Shown in pieces: positions 38,765 to 50,357 of a DNA stretch of 64,000 bases (the first letter of the stretch is position 1; the number at the start of each line of letters is the position of its first letter). The DNA lies in contig JABDLS010000058.1 of assembly GCA_013002885.1 (NCBI GenBank), positions 83,912 to 147,911 of the forward strand. Direction: 5' to 3'. Origin of the DNA: Gemmatimonadota bacterium. GTDB taxonomy: Bacteria > Gemmatimonadota > Gemmatimonadetes > Longimicrobiales > Gaopeijiaceae. The position numbers and the translations under genes were made by a program. Under the pieces are notes generated by a model. The model had not been told where the DNA came from, made no database searches, and was given only the letters and a program-made list of their open reading frames with translations.

Positions 38765-40297
38765 CTACTGACCCAGGCCCGGGACACCCGCCCCCATCAC
38801 GCCGAGCCCCTCTACACTCGCCCGGGCGAACTCCAACGCGCTCCCCGGGAAGAAGCCCAGGTAAAGGACGATGAAGACCGAGGCGACGAGGGCGACCCGC
38901 ATGGGGAGCGGCACCATGACCAGGGCATGCTGGCGTTCGGTGAGTTCGCTCTTCATCCACATGAACCACGCAACCCGCAGATAGTACCAGTACGAGGCGA
39001 TCGTGGTCAGCACGAGGATAACGGAGAGGTACCAAAGCTGGGCATCGGCGGCGCCCTGAAGAAGGTAGATCTTGCCCATGAAGCCCCCCGTGCCCGGGAA
39101 ACCGGCAAGGGAGAGCAGGAAGATCGTGAGGAGCACGCCGAGGAGCGGCTGCGACCACCCGAAGCCCGAATAGTCTTCCACCTGGAGACGCTCTTCGGCG
39201 TGATGGGCGACACCGATGACGATGGCGAAGGCGCCGATGTTCATCACGGTGTATACAAGGAGGTAGAAGAGGAGGCCCGCTGCTGCGGTCTCGTTGGACG
39301 CGGTGATGGCCACCAGGAGATAACCGGCGTGGGCGATGCTGGAGTACGCCAGCATCCGCTTCACGTTGGACTGGACCAGCGCAATGAGGTTGGCCACCAC
39401 CATGGTGATCGCCGCGAGCCACCAGAGGATCGGGTACCACGTCTCGTAGGCCCCGTCGAAGCCCACCATGAACACCCGGAGGAAGGCGACGAACGCCGCG
39501 GCCTTCACGGCGGCGGACATGAACGCCGTCACCGGCGCGGGCGCTCCCTCGTAGACGTCGGGGGTCCACATGTGGAACGGCACCGCCGAGACCTTGAAGC
39601 CGAAGCCGATGGTCAGGAAGGTGATCCCGAGGGCGAGGAAGGTGGGTGTGGCGGCGCCGGAGGCTACGCTCCGGCTGACGGCCGCGATGTTCGTGCTGCC
39701 CGTGGCGCCGTAGACCAGGGCGATACCGTAGAGGAAGAAGCCGGTGGCGAAGGCGCCCAGGAGGAAGTACTTGAGTCCTGCCTCCGCCGACTTCCGGTCG
39801 CGACGGTTGAACGCGGTGAGGGCGTACACCGCGATGGACATGACTTCCAGGCCCAGGAAGATGACGATGAGATCCCGGGCACCGGCCATGAACATCATTC
39901 CGGCCGTGGCCAGGAGGATCAGGCCGTAGAACTCCCCCGCCTGAAGCCGTTGCCGGTAGACGTAGGAGAACGAGATGAGGATCGAAAGCCCGGCGGCGAG
40001 GAGGAAGACCCAGTTGGAGAAGAGCCGGAAACCGTCCACGGCCACCATCGAGTCGCGCCCCACCTCGGTGATGCCATAGAGCCAGCCGTTGGCCATTGCC
40101 GCCAGGAGGACACCCACGAGGGCCAACCACCCCAGGCTCGCCGCATTGTTGAAGCTCGGGTCACCACCGTCGTTCTCCGCATCCTTGAACCGCCCCGACA
40201 CGCCCGTGATCAGAACGACCATGGCCCAGGCACACAGGATGATCTCGGGCAGGAGAGCCCAGAAGAAGTGAAGCTGGCGGCTGAAGTCTAGTTGCAT
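38765..40297 (-). CDS. nuoN: NADH-quinone oxidoreductase subunit N
   Basis: 510 residues, antiporter-like membrane subunit with about fourteen helices. VKAAAFVAFLRVFMVG and the Lys of the broken helix region (LKYFLLGAFATGFFLYG, KVSAVPFHMWTPDVYEGAP) mark it as NuoN. Pumps protons in the membrane arm. Last gene of the nuo set. Confidence 0.96.
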   Translation of the reverse strand: MQLDFSRQLHFFWALLPEIILCAWAMVVLITGVSGRFKDAENDGGDPSFNNAASLGWLALVGVLLAAMANGWLYGITEVGRDSMVAVDGFRLFSNWVFLLAAGLSILISFSYVYRQRLQAGEFYGLILLATAGMMFMAGARDLIVIFLGLEVMSIAVYALTAFNRRDRKSAEAGLKYFLLGAFATGFFLYGIALVYGATGSTNIAAVSRSVASGAATPTFLALGITFLTIGFGFKVSAVPFHMWTPDVYEGAPAPVTAFMSAAVKAAAFVAFLRVFMVGFDGAYETWYPILWWLAAITMVVANLIALVQSNVKRMLAYSSIAHAGYLLVAITASNETAAAGLLFYLLVYTVMNIGAFAIVIGVAHHAEERLQVEDYSGFGWSQPLLGVLLTIFLLSLAGFPGTGGFMGKIYLLQGAADAQLWYLSVILVLTTIASYWYYLRVAWFMWMKSELTERQHALVMVPLPMRVALVASVFIVLYLGFFPGSALEFARASVEGLGVMGAGVPGLGQ

Positions 40298-40303
40298 GGT
40301 GCC

Positions 40304-41953
40304 TTACTCGTCGCCGTCGGCGGTGGGCGTGTCTGCGTCTTCGGGGGTGCCGGACCCCGGGGTCGGCGAGGTCACGGTCGGGGCGACCTCCCCCGGGGGT
40401 GCGACGACCACCTGGAGGTCGTCGTCGGAAGTCGCGGCCTGAACGCCTGCGTCCTCGACACGCTCGATGACCATGCGCACACTGGGCTCCATGCGCTCGA
40501 GGATGGGCGTCGGATTCCAGCCGATGATGATCATGAGGGCACAAAGCGGCGCCATGATGGCCATCTCTCGGCCGCTCAGATCCTCGATCTGGCGGTTCTC
40601 GTCCTTCTCCAGCTTGTTGAAGAAGACGGTCTGCACCATGGGCAGCATGTAGTACGCCGCGAAGATCACACCCAGAGTGGCAATGAATGCAAGCGTCGGG
40701 TGGGTCTCGAAGGCCCCCATGAGGGCGAGAAACTCGCCCACGAATCCGCTGGTGCCAGGAAGACCGATGGACGCCAGCGCCGTGATGACGAACGCGGTTG
40801 CGAACCAAGGCGCCACACGGGCGATCCCGCCGAAATCGGCAATGGTCCGGGTGTGCCTCCTCTCGTAGAGCATACCGAGCAGAAGGAAGAGGGCGCCGGT
40901 GCTGATGCCGTGGGAAATCATCACCACGAGCCCGCCCTGCAGGCCGTTCACCGTGAGCGCGAATACGCCCAATACCACGAAGCCCATGTGGGCCACCGAC
41001 GTGTACGCCACCAGCTTCTTGGCGTCGGGTTGAACGGCGGCCACCCAGGCTGTGTAGAGAATTCCGATCACACCCAGGACCAGCATCGTCGTCACCACCG
41101 TCGGATGCTGGGCCGCCACCGGGAAGAGGGGCAGGAGGAACCGGAGAAAGCCGTACGTCCCCATCTTGAGGAGCACCGCGGCCAGGATCACTGAACCGGG
41201 CGTCGGTGCTTCCACGTGGGCGTCCGGCAGCCAGGTGTGGAGGGGAAAGACGGGGACCTTCACGCTGAAGGCCAAGGCGAAGGCCGAGAAGAGCCAGAGC
41301 TGCTCGGTTCCCGACAGGGGGACCTGAAGCAGATCGGCGTAGGCGAACGTCGCCACCCCCAGCATCGTTTTCGCTTTCCAGAACAGGTAGAGGATCGCCA
41401 CCAGCATGAGAAGCGATCCGAAGGCCGTGTAAAGGAAGAACTTGATGGCCGCGTAGATGCGGCGTTCCCCGCCCCAGATGCCGACGATGAAGTACATCGG
41501 CACCAGGGTGAGCTCGAAGAAGACGTAGAACAGGAAGACGTCGGTGGCGACGAAGACGCCTACCACCGCGGCTTCGAGGAGGAGCATGAGGGCGTAGAAG
41601 GCCCTCTCCCGCTCCTTGATGTAGTTGAACGACCCCAGGATGGCTATGGACGTGCTGAACGTGGTCAGCATTACCATGAAAAGGCTGATCCCGTCGATGC
41701 CCAGTGAGTAGTTCACTCCCCACGTCGAGATCCACGGGGTAGTGCTCTCCATCTGCATGCCGCCCACGGTGGGATCGAACGCCCACCAGAGGCCGACGCT
41801 GAGCACGAAGACGCCAAGGGACCACCAGAAAGCCACCGTCTTGGCCTTGCTCTCCTCGGCGGCCAGAACGAGGCCCATGCCGAGAACGGGTAGCCAGATG
41901 AGGGCGTGGAGCGCCCAGCCCGAGTAGCCGATGGAGTCGAGCAATGCAGTCAT
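40304..41953 (-). CDS. nuoM: NADH-quinone oxidoreductase subunit M
   Basis: 549 residues, antiporter-like subunit with about fourteen helices. FELTLVPMYFIVGIWG and KVPVFPLHTWLPDAHVEAP are the conserved proton-channel stretches. A 45-residue C-terminal tail rich in Pro, Asp and Thr follows the last helix, longer than in E. coli. Six bases before nuoN. Confidence 0.96.
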   Translation of the reverse strand: MTALLDSIGYSGWALHALIWLPVLGMGLVLAAEESKAKTVAFWWSLGVFVLSVGLWWAFDPTVGGMQMESTTPWISTWGVNYSLGIDGISLFMVMLTTFSTSIAILGSFNYIKERERAFYALMLLLEAAVVGVFVATDVFLFYVFFELTLVPMYFIVGIWGGERRIYAAIKFFLYTAFGSLLMLVAILYLFWKAKTMLGVATFAYADLLQVPLSGTEQLWLFSAFALAFSVKVPVFPLHTWLPDAHVEAPTPGSVILAAVLLKMGTYGFLRFLLPLFPVAAQHPTVVTTMLVLGVIGILYTAWVAAVQPDAKKLVAYTSVAHMGFVVLGVFALTVNGLQGGLVVMISHGISTGALFLLLGMLYERRHTRTIADFGGIARVAPWFATAFVITALASIGLPGTSGFVGEFLALMGAFETHPTLAFIATLGVIFAAYYMLPMVQTVFFNKLEKDENRQIEDLSGREMAIMAPLCALMIIIGWNPTPILERMEPSVRMVIERVEDAGVQAATSDDDLQVVVAPPGEVAPTVTSPTPGSGTPEDADTPTADGDE

Positions 41954-41965
41954 GGTCGGCGTCTC

Positions 41966-44127
<2,162 letters not shown>

Positions 44128-44128
<1 letters not shown>

Positions 44129-44421
44129 CACCACTTGAGCAGGTTGAAGCTGTCCACGTTCACCGTCTCGTAGTGGCGGAAGATGGAGATGATGATCGCC
44201 AGGCCCACCGCGGCTTCCGCAGCGGCGACGGTCATCACGAAGAAGACGAAGAGCTGGCCTTCGATACCGAACATCCGCGAGAACGCCACGAAACTCAGGT
44301 TCACCGCGTTCAGCTGCAGCTCGATGCACAGGAACATGATGATCGCGTTGCGACGGATGAGAACGCCAAAGGTGCCGATGACGAAGAGGATGGCGCTTAG
44401 CACCAGGGCTTCGGTGACCAT
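44128..44421 (-). CDS. nuoK: NADH-quinone oxidoreductase subunit K
   Basis: 97 residues, three helices. Membrane Glu residues typical of NuoK are in [12 protein letters not shown] and [13 protein letters not shown]. Overlaps nuoJ and nuoL by one base each. Confidence 0.96.
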
Positions 44422-44930
44422 CAGACCTCCCTCTTCGCCAGGACGATGGCGCCGACGATGGCCACCAGAAGGAGGATGCCCGTGATCTCGAAGGGCACCA
44501 CGTAGGTCGTGTAGAGCGGCTCGGCGATGGCCCCTACCGCACCGTGTTCGGCGATGGCTGCGTCGATGGCGACCGCGCCGGGGCCGGGAGCGGCTTCTGC
44601 TCCAGAGATTTCCGGAGCGAGGAGGCCAGCGATGGCGCCGATGAGCCCGAACGAAAGCACGGAAAACGCCCCGCCCCTCAGGTCTGCCTTGTACTCGTGC
44701 CCCAGGTTCAGGAGCATGATCACGAAGAGGAAGAGCACCATGATGGCGCCGGCGTATACGATGATCTGGATGGCCGCTAGGAAGTGGGCCTCCAGGAGGA
44801 CGAAGGTCCCGGCCATGGCGGCCAACGTCGTGACCATGAAGAGGAGGCTGCCCACCGGGTTCTTGGCCATTACGACGCCGATGGCGCCTCCGATGGCCAG
44901 TCCTGCGAAGAGATAGAAGAGGAACGTCAT
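44421..44930 (-). CDS. nuoJ: NADH-quinone oxidoreductase subunit J
   Basis: 169 residues, five helices, with the [16 protein letters not shown] helix characteristic of NuoJ. The true start is the ATG at 44930; the frame is open upstream toward nuoI. A short Ala/Gly/Pro loop at about 100-125 precedes the last helix. Confidence 0.95.
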   Translation of the reverse strand: MTFLFYLFAGLAIGGAIGVVMAKNPVGSLLFMVTTLAAMAGTFVLLEAHFLAAIQIIVYAGAIMVLFLFVIMLLNLGHEYKADLRGGAFSVLSFGLIGAIAGLLAPEISGAEAAPGPGAVAIDAAIAEHGAVGAIAEPLYTTYVVPFEITGILLLVAIVGAIVLAKREV

Positions 44931-44940
44931 CGTAGGGTGC

Positions 44941-45441
44941 TCACTCGCCCGCCGGGTCGCTGGGATCCCAAAGCAGCGTCGATGGATGTTCCTGCTCCAT
45001 GAGCCGATCCAGATCGTAGACGAAGCGGTCCCGCGTGTACTCGGCGTTTTCGAAGTGCCGACCCACATGGATCGCCTCCACCGGGCACACCTCCTGGCAC
45101 ATCCCGCAGAAGATGCAGCGGAACTCGTCGATCTCGTAGACGATGGGGTACCGGTTTCCCTGGTCGTCCTCTCCCCCTACCAGCCGGATGCAGTTGGCTG
45201 GGCAGACCGTCGGGCACAGCCCGCAGGCCACGCACTTGGGTCGACCGTCGGCGTGGGTCTCCATGACATGGGTGCCCCGCCAGCGCGGATGCAGATCCGT
45301 CTGCTCCTCCGGATACTGCTGGGTGACCTTCTTCGGGTTCACCATGTGCTTGAAGGTCAGCGCCATCCCACTGAGGGCCGCCCGGAGATACGACGTCGTC
45401 TCCGGTTCGGGGCGCTTCATGACTTTGACGTTGATGGCCAT
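44941..45441 (-). CDS. nuoI: NADH-quinone oxidoreductase subunit I
   Basis: 166 residues, peripheral-arm ferredoxin subunit. Two [4Fe-4S] motifs, CVACGLCPTVCP and CIFCGMCQEVCP, carry clusters N6a and N6b next to the quinone site. Confidence 0.97.
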   Translation of the reverse strand: MAINVKVMKRPEPETTSYLRAALSGMALTFKHMVNPKKVTQQYPEEQTDLHPRWRGTHVMETHADGRPKCVACGLCPTVCPANCIRLVGGEDDQGNRYPIVYEIDEFRCIFCGMCQEVCPVEAIHVGRHFENAEYTRDRFVYDLDRLMEQEHPSTLLWDPSDPAGE

Positions 45442-45460
45442 CGGTTCGTCCGTGCCTGTG

Positions 45461-46810
45461 TCAGTCGCCGCTCAGGGCGGTCTTCGCCGGCAGATCAGCG
45501 CTACGCGCCTGCCGCTCCCGACCGATCGATCGGATCTCGATCTTCTGGGCCGGGCCGGCTGCTGCACCGGTGATCGTTCGCCCGCGATCGATGAAGAAGA
45601 TGAAGGAGAAGGTGGCGATGCCGCTTACGGCCGTAAGCACCAGTCCGTAGCCGAATCCGTAGGGGACCCCGAGCTCTTCGAGCACGAGGATCGTGCCGCC
45701 AACCAGCATCAGATACGCGAGGGAAGTCGGGAGCATGACCTTCCAACCCAACGCCATCACCTGGTCGTACCGGAACCGTGGCAGCGTCCACCGGATCCAG
45801 ATGTAGACGAGGAGGAAGAAGGCGGTCTTGGCGCCGAATCCGAGGAAGGTCGCCATCGTTTTCCACGCCGCCGGCTGCGCCGCGACCGGGCTTCCGTCGG
45901 CTGCGAACCCACCGATGAGCTGCCCCTGGTACCAGAAGGCGTTATCCCACGTGCCAGGCAGGTCCCAGCCGCCGAGGAAGAGGGTGGCCATGAGGGCCGA
46001 GGCCGTCACCATGTGGCCGAACTCGGAAATCATGAACGCGCTGAACTTCATCGCCGAGTACTCGGTGTGGTACCCGGTGACCAACTCGGACTCGGCTTCC
46101 GGCATGTCGAAGGGGAGCCGGTTCGTTTCGGCAAAGGCCGACACCACGAAAAGGATGAAGGCCAAAGACAAGGGGAAGGCGAACCACATCCCGAGCTGCT
46201 GCTGCTGCCACACCATTTCCGTGAGCGTCACGTTTCCCGTCATCATGATGACGGCGATGATGGACAGACCGAGCGCTACCTCGTAGCTGACCATCTGCGC
46301 CGAGGCCCGGAGGCCACCGAGAAAGGCGTACTTGTTGTTGGACGCCCAGCCCCCGAGGACGACTCCGTAGACCGCCAAGGAGCTGAAGGCCAGCACGTAG
46401 AGGATGCCCACCGGGATGTCCGCGATGACCATGTCCACCACGCCCCACGGCGTGGGAAGGGGCGCAGCCACGGGGATTACCGCGAAGGTGACCAGCGAGG
46501 GAACCAACACCAGAACGGGCGCGAGGACGAAGAAGAAGCGGGATGCCGTGGCCGGCAGCGTCTCTTCCTTCAAGATGTTCTTGATGCCGTCGGCGATGGG
46601 CTGAAGGAGGCCGAAGGGCCCGACACGATTCGGTCCACGACGGTCCTGGATGAAAGCCGAAACACGGCGTTCGGCGTACGTCGCATACGCCACGGTCACG
46701 ATGACGATGGAGAAGAGGCCCAGGACCTTCAGGTAGGAGAAGAAGGTGAAGGCGTCGACGCTGACGATCCCCAGGATCGTGATGTCTCCCTGAACGGGCT
46801 GCAGTTGCAT
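45461..46810 (-). CDS. nuoH: NADH-quinone oxidoreductase subunit H
   Basis: 449 residues, longer than the usual 325-420. Eight helices with YAERRVSAFIQDRRGPNRVGP and ETNRLPFDMPEAESELVTGYHTEYS-type quinone-site loops (named here as family pattern). The extra length is an N-terminal leader and a periplasmic loop containing YQGQLIGGFAADG. Connects the Q site to the membrane arm. Confidence 0.96.
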   Translation of the reverse strand: MQLQPVQGDITILGIVSVDAFTFFSYLKVLGLFSIVIVTVAYATYAERRVSAFIQDRRGPNRVGPFGLLQPIADGIKNILKEETLPATASRFFFVLAPVLVLVPSLVTFAVIPVAAPLPTPWGVVDMVIADIPVGILYVLAFSSLAVYGVVLGGWASNNKYAFLGGLRASAQMVSYEVALGLSIIAVIMMTGNVTLTEMVWQQQQLGMWFAFPLSLAFILFVVSAFAETNRLPFDMPEAESELVTGYHTEYSAMKFSAFMISEFGHMVTASALMATLFLGGWDLPGTWDNAFWYQGQLIGGFAADGSPVAAQPAAWKTMATFLGFGAKTAFFLLVYIWIRWTLPRFRYDQVMALGWKVMLPTSLAYLMLVGGTILVLEELGVPYGFGYGLVLTAVSGIATFSFIFFIDRGRTITGAAAGPAQKIEIRSIGRERQARSADLPAKTALSGD

Positions 46811-46814
46811 CGCG

Positions 46815-48407
46815 TCAGTCTCCCGTCAGCGAAACGGACTCGTTGACCACGGCGCCCCGGGTCCCGATGTCGTCGTACGTCATGCCACTGAAGGCCGGGG
46901 CCTCGGCGGCGAGGGCCGCGAAGGCTTCAGCGGCGGTCTTCACCACCGATCCCCTGCCCAGCTCTGCGGCCAGGGCCCCGAGGACCAGCCAGGCCGGTCG
47001 GGCCATGCCGGGAGCGTCGAGAGAAGGCCAGAAGCGCTGGACCCTGCCCTCGTAGTTGGTGAAGGTGCCTTCCATCTCGGCATGTGACGTGATGGGGAGG
47101 ACGATGTCGGCCTCCGCGGCGGCGGCGGAGCCATGCGTACCGAGGTAGACGAAGAGGCCGGCGTCGGCGCCGAAGGCCTCCGCCTGGTCCAGGAGCCCGT
47201 CGCCGAGGACGATGAGGACGCCGTCATGGTTCGCGACGTTTTCCAAACCGCCGTGCCCCTCATCGTCGCCGACACGCTTCATGCCCAGGCGGCCGGCGCC
47301 CCCGGTATTCGGTGAGAGATCCTTCCGTCGAACCAGTGTCGGGAAGCCCTCGAGGGTCACCTCGTCTTCGGCGCGGGGCGAGCGGTACACGATGTCGCCG
47401 CCGCCGAGGGCGTCCACGAGACGCTTCAACGCCCCCAACGACTCGTTCGAGGCGAAGGGGGACGCTACGGCCTTCACGCTGCCCTTCTTGTCCGCGGCGC
47501 GCTCGAGAAGCGTCCGGAGCGCGTCACCCCATCCCATGGCGCCGGACGGCTCGCCGCCCCGGACCAACGGGGCCTCCAGACGGTCGCCGTGGTTCATCCA
47601 CTCGTAGTTGTGGCGGCCGTAGTCGCATATCCACCAGCCGTTGACGTCGAGGTTCTCCCTGGGCTTCAGGCGTTGTACGAGGTTGTCCCGGGTGTGGTGA
47701 TCGATGTTGCAGCCCTGGGAGCAACTCGTGCAAATGGACGGCGTGTGGGTCAGGTCCCACGCCCGTGCCTTGTGGAGGAAGTCCTTGGATACCAGCGCGC
47801 CCACCGGGCAGATATCGACGACGTTGCCGTGGAAATGCGTCCCGTCGAGACCCTCATCGAAGAAGGTGTCGATGACGGAACGATTGCCTCGCTCCACCAC
47901 CGTGAGGCGATGGTCCTGCTCGACTTCGCTCATGAAGCGAACGCAGCGGGTGCACATGACACAGCGGTCGCCGTAGAAGAGCACGTCTCCGCCGAAGTCG
48001 TCGCGGCCGAACACCCGCTTGGGCTCGCGGCCACGGCCGTGCTTCCTCCCCTCGGCATGGACGTAGTCCTGGAGGTAGCACTCTCCGGACATGTCACAGA
48101 TGGGACAGTCCAGGGGGTGGTTGACCAGGTAGAACTCCAAAACGCCTTGCCGGTGGTGCCTGGCTTCGCCGGACTGGGTGTTCACCACCTGTCCCTCGGC
48201 GACCGTCGTGACGCAGCCAGGCATGGGTTTCGGCGCACCCTCCACCTCCACGAGGCACATGCGGCACATGGCCGGGGACGAGAGGCCAGGATGGTAGCAG
48301 TAGTGGGGCACTTCCTCGCCCACCTGTTTCGCGGCCTCGAGGATGGTGGTGCCCTTCCGGACAGAGACCTCCTTCCCATCGATGGTGAGGGTGACCATCT
48401 CAGCCAT
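46815..48407 (-). CDS. nuoG: NADH-quinone oxidoreductase subunit G (short form)
   Basis: 530 residues against about 900 in E. coli. The N-terminal part is complete: [2Fe-2S] Cys37, Cys48, Cys51 and Cys65; the His-Cys3 region HPLDCPICDMSGEC; the [4Fe-4S] region DRCVMCTRCVRF with a later CPVGAL; and CTSCSQGCNID for an additional cluster N7-type site. The molybdopterin-fold domain that follows is reduced to about 270 residues but still ends in IVLPITSHAEMEGTFTNYEG. The ATG at 48407 shares a base with the nuoF stop. The shortening looks natural: the frame is intact and the neighbours are coupled. Confidence 0.94.
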   Translation of the reverse strand: MAEMVTLTIDGKEVSVRKGTTILEAAKQVGEEVPHYCYHPGLSSPAMCRMCLVEVEGAPKPMPGCVTTVAEGQVVNTQSGEARHHRQGVLEFYLVNHPLDCPICDMSGECYLQDYVHAEGRKHGRGREPKRVFGRDDFGGDVLFYGDRCVMCTRCVRFMSEVEQDHRLTVVERGNRSVIDTFFDEGLDGTHFHGNVVDICPVGALVSKDFLHKARAWDLTHTPSICTSCSQGCNIDHHTRDNLVQRLKPRENLDVNGWWICDYGRHNYEWMNHGDRLEAPLVRGGEPSGAMGWGDALRTLLERAADKKGSVKAVASPFASNESLGALKRLVDALGGGDIVYRSPRAEDEVTLEGFPTLVRRKDLSPNTGGAGRLGMKRVGDDEGHGGLENVANHDGVLIVLGDGLLDQAEAFGADAGLFVYLGTHGSAAAAEADIVLPITSHAEMEGTFTNYEGRVQRFWPSLDAPGMARPAWLVLGALAAELGRGSVVKTAAEAFAALAAEAPAFSGMTYDDIGTRGAVVNESVSLTGD

Positions 48408-49699
48408 CAGGCAGCCCCCACGCGTTCGCCGCGCCGGATGAGGGCGAGGTACTCGTCTCTGAACTTCTCGATGGACGACTGGACCGGCGCCGCCACCGAG
48501 TCGGACAACACACAGATGGTCGTTCCCACCATCTGCTGTGTCATCTCCATGAGTGTGTCCAGGTCCTCTTCCGTCCCCCTGCCCTCCTCGATGCGCTTGA
48601 GGATCTGAGCCGTCCATGAGGAGCCCTCACGACACGGAGTGCACTGTCCGCACGATTCGTGGGCGTAGAAGTCGACCATGCGGCGGACCTGCTTCACGAT
48701 GTCGGCGGTCTCGTCCATGACGATGACCGAAGCGCACCCGAGCATCGTTCCCACCTCGATACAGCCCTCGTAATCGAGGTTACACCGGGCCGACTCCTCC
48801 GCATCGATGATGGGGACCGACGATCCACCGGGGATCACGGCCTTCAGGGCCCTTCCGTCTCGCATGCCACCGCAGACGTCCTCGATGAGTTTCATGAGAG
48901 GAAAGCCGAGAGGCAGCTCGTAGTTGCCGGGCTTGTTCACGTGGCCGCTCACGCAAAACATTTTCGTCCCCGGGCTTTTCTCGGTACCGAACCCCCGGTA
49001 CCAGTCGCCCCCGTTCTCCACGATGTGGGGCACGGCGGCGAGGGTCTCCACGTTGTTGATGGTCGACGGCATGCCGAAGGCGCCCACGGCGGCGGGGAAC
49101 GGCGGCTTGACCCGGGGCTGTCCTCGCTTGCCCTCCAGCGAGTTCATCAGCCCCGTCTCTTCGCCGCAGATATAAGCACCCGCCCCTTGGTGGACAGTGA
49201 CCTCCAAGTCGTTGCCGGAACCGAATATATCCTTTCCGATATAACCTTTTGCGTAAGCGTCCTCGACGGCTCGCGCCAGGATCTGGTTGACCTCGAAGAA
49301 CTCGCCCCGGCAGTAGATGTAGACGTGGCCGGCGCCGATGGCGTACGCACCGATGAGGCAGCCCTCGATGAGTTGGTGGGGGTCCCACCGCATGAGCTCT
49401 CGGTCCTTGAACGTGCCTGGCTCCGACTCGTCGGCGTTGCAGAGCAGGTAGTGTGGCTTGCCCGAGTCCTTGGGCATGAAGGACCACTTCACGCCGGTGG
49501 GGAAGCCTGCTCCGCCACGACCGCGCAGTCCTGAGCCCTTCACCTCGTCGATGACGCCCTGTGGGCCCATCTCGAAGGCCTTCTCGAGCGCCTTGTAGCC
49601 GCCGCGCTCCACGTAGGTCTCCACACGGCGCTGTTTCGGATCGCCGAAATACTTGCTGACGATACGGATCTCGTGGTCCGATACGTAGGGATATGCCAT
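48407..49699 (-). CDS. nuoF: NADH-quinone oxidoreductase subunit F
   Basis: 430 residues. Binds NADH and FMN (GRGGAGFPTGVKW, GAGAYICGEETGLMNSLEG) and cluster N3 (SCGQCTPCREG). Entry point of electrons. Four bases after nuoE. Confidence 0.97.
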   Translation of the reverse strand: MAYPYVSDHEIRIVSKYFGDPKQRRVETYVERGGYKALEKAFEMGPQGVIDEVKGSGLRGRGGAGFPTGVKWSFMPKDSGKPHYLLCNADESEPGTFKDRELMRWDPHQLIEGCLIGAYAIGAGHVYIYCRGEFFEVNQILARAVEDAYAKGYIGKDIFGSGNDLEVTVHQGAGAYICGEETGLMNSLEGKRGQPRVKPPFPAAVGAFGMPSTINNVETLAAVPHIVENGGDWYRGFGTEKSPGTKMFCVSGHVNKPGNYELPLGFPLMKLIEDVCGGMRDGRALKAVIPGGSSVPIIDAEESARCNLDYEGCIEVGTMLGCASVIVMDETADIVKQVRRMVDFYAHESCGQCTPCREGSSWTAQILKRIEEGRGTEEDLDTLMEMTQQMVGTTICVLSDSVAAPVQSSIEKFRDEYLALIRRGERVGAA

Positions 49700-49703
49700 C
49701 GGT

Positions 49704-50357
49704 CTATTCGCCCTCGGCCTTCAGGTGCTCGCAGAGCTTCGGCACCTCGGCCGGCGTGACGTTCTCGTAGTAGCGTGAGTTGATCTGCACACACGTGGGG
49801 AAGCCGCACGCGGCCAGGCATTCCGCCTCGATCACGGTGAAGTTCCCGTCCTCGGACGTCTCCCCCAGCTCGGTGTCGGTGTAGCGCAGGAAGGCATCCA
49901 CGACTTCATCGGCGCCCGCGAGATTGCACGAGATGTTGGTGCAGACCTGGACCAGGTGCCGGCCCACCGGCCGCTTGTTGTACATCGTGTAAAAAGTCGC
50001 CACGCCCCGGACGTACGCCGGGGAGAGGTCCAGGAGCTCGGCACACCGGTCCATGGTTTCGGGGCTCAGGTAGCCGCGGAGTTCCTGTGCAAGGCCCAGG
50101 GTGGGCAGCAGAGACGCCTGCTTCGTGGGATACCGGGTCAGGATCTTCTCGAAACGCTCCTGATACTCGCCCTCGAAGAGCTCGGCCTCCGGCTCCTTCT
50201 CGGCGAGCATGTACGGCAGCGCGCCGGCCCCGGACGGGTGGCCCCCGTCCTTGGGGCGCTCACCGACGAAGTCGTCGCCGCGGACCTGCTCTTCCGTCAG
50301 GTCGAACTCACCGGTGTTGCCGGCCCATCCCGGGTTCCTGAAGGGAGCGTCGCTCAT
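49704..50357 (-). CDS. nuoE: NADH-quinone oxidoreductase subunit E
   Basis: 217 residues with a 50-residue acidic/Gly-rich N-terminal extension before the thioredoxin-like fold. [2Fe-2S] ligands are in CTNISC and CLAAC. The ATG at 50357 overlaps the nuoD stop as ATGA. Confidence 0.95.
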   Translation of the reverse strand: MSDAPFRNPGWAGNTGEFDLTEEQVRGDDFVGERPKDGGHPSGAGALPYMLAEKEPEAELFEGEYQERFEKILTRYPTKQASLLPTLGLAQELRGYLSPETMDRCAELLDLSPAYVRGVATFYTMYNKRPVGRHLVQVCTNISCNLAGADEVVDAFLRYTDTELGETSEDGNFTVIEAECLAACGFPTCVQINSRYYENVTPAEVPKLCEHLKAEGE

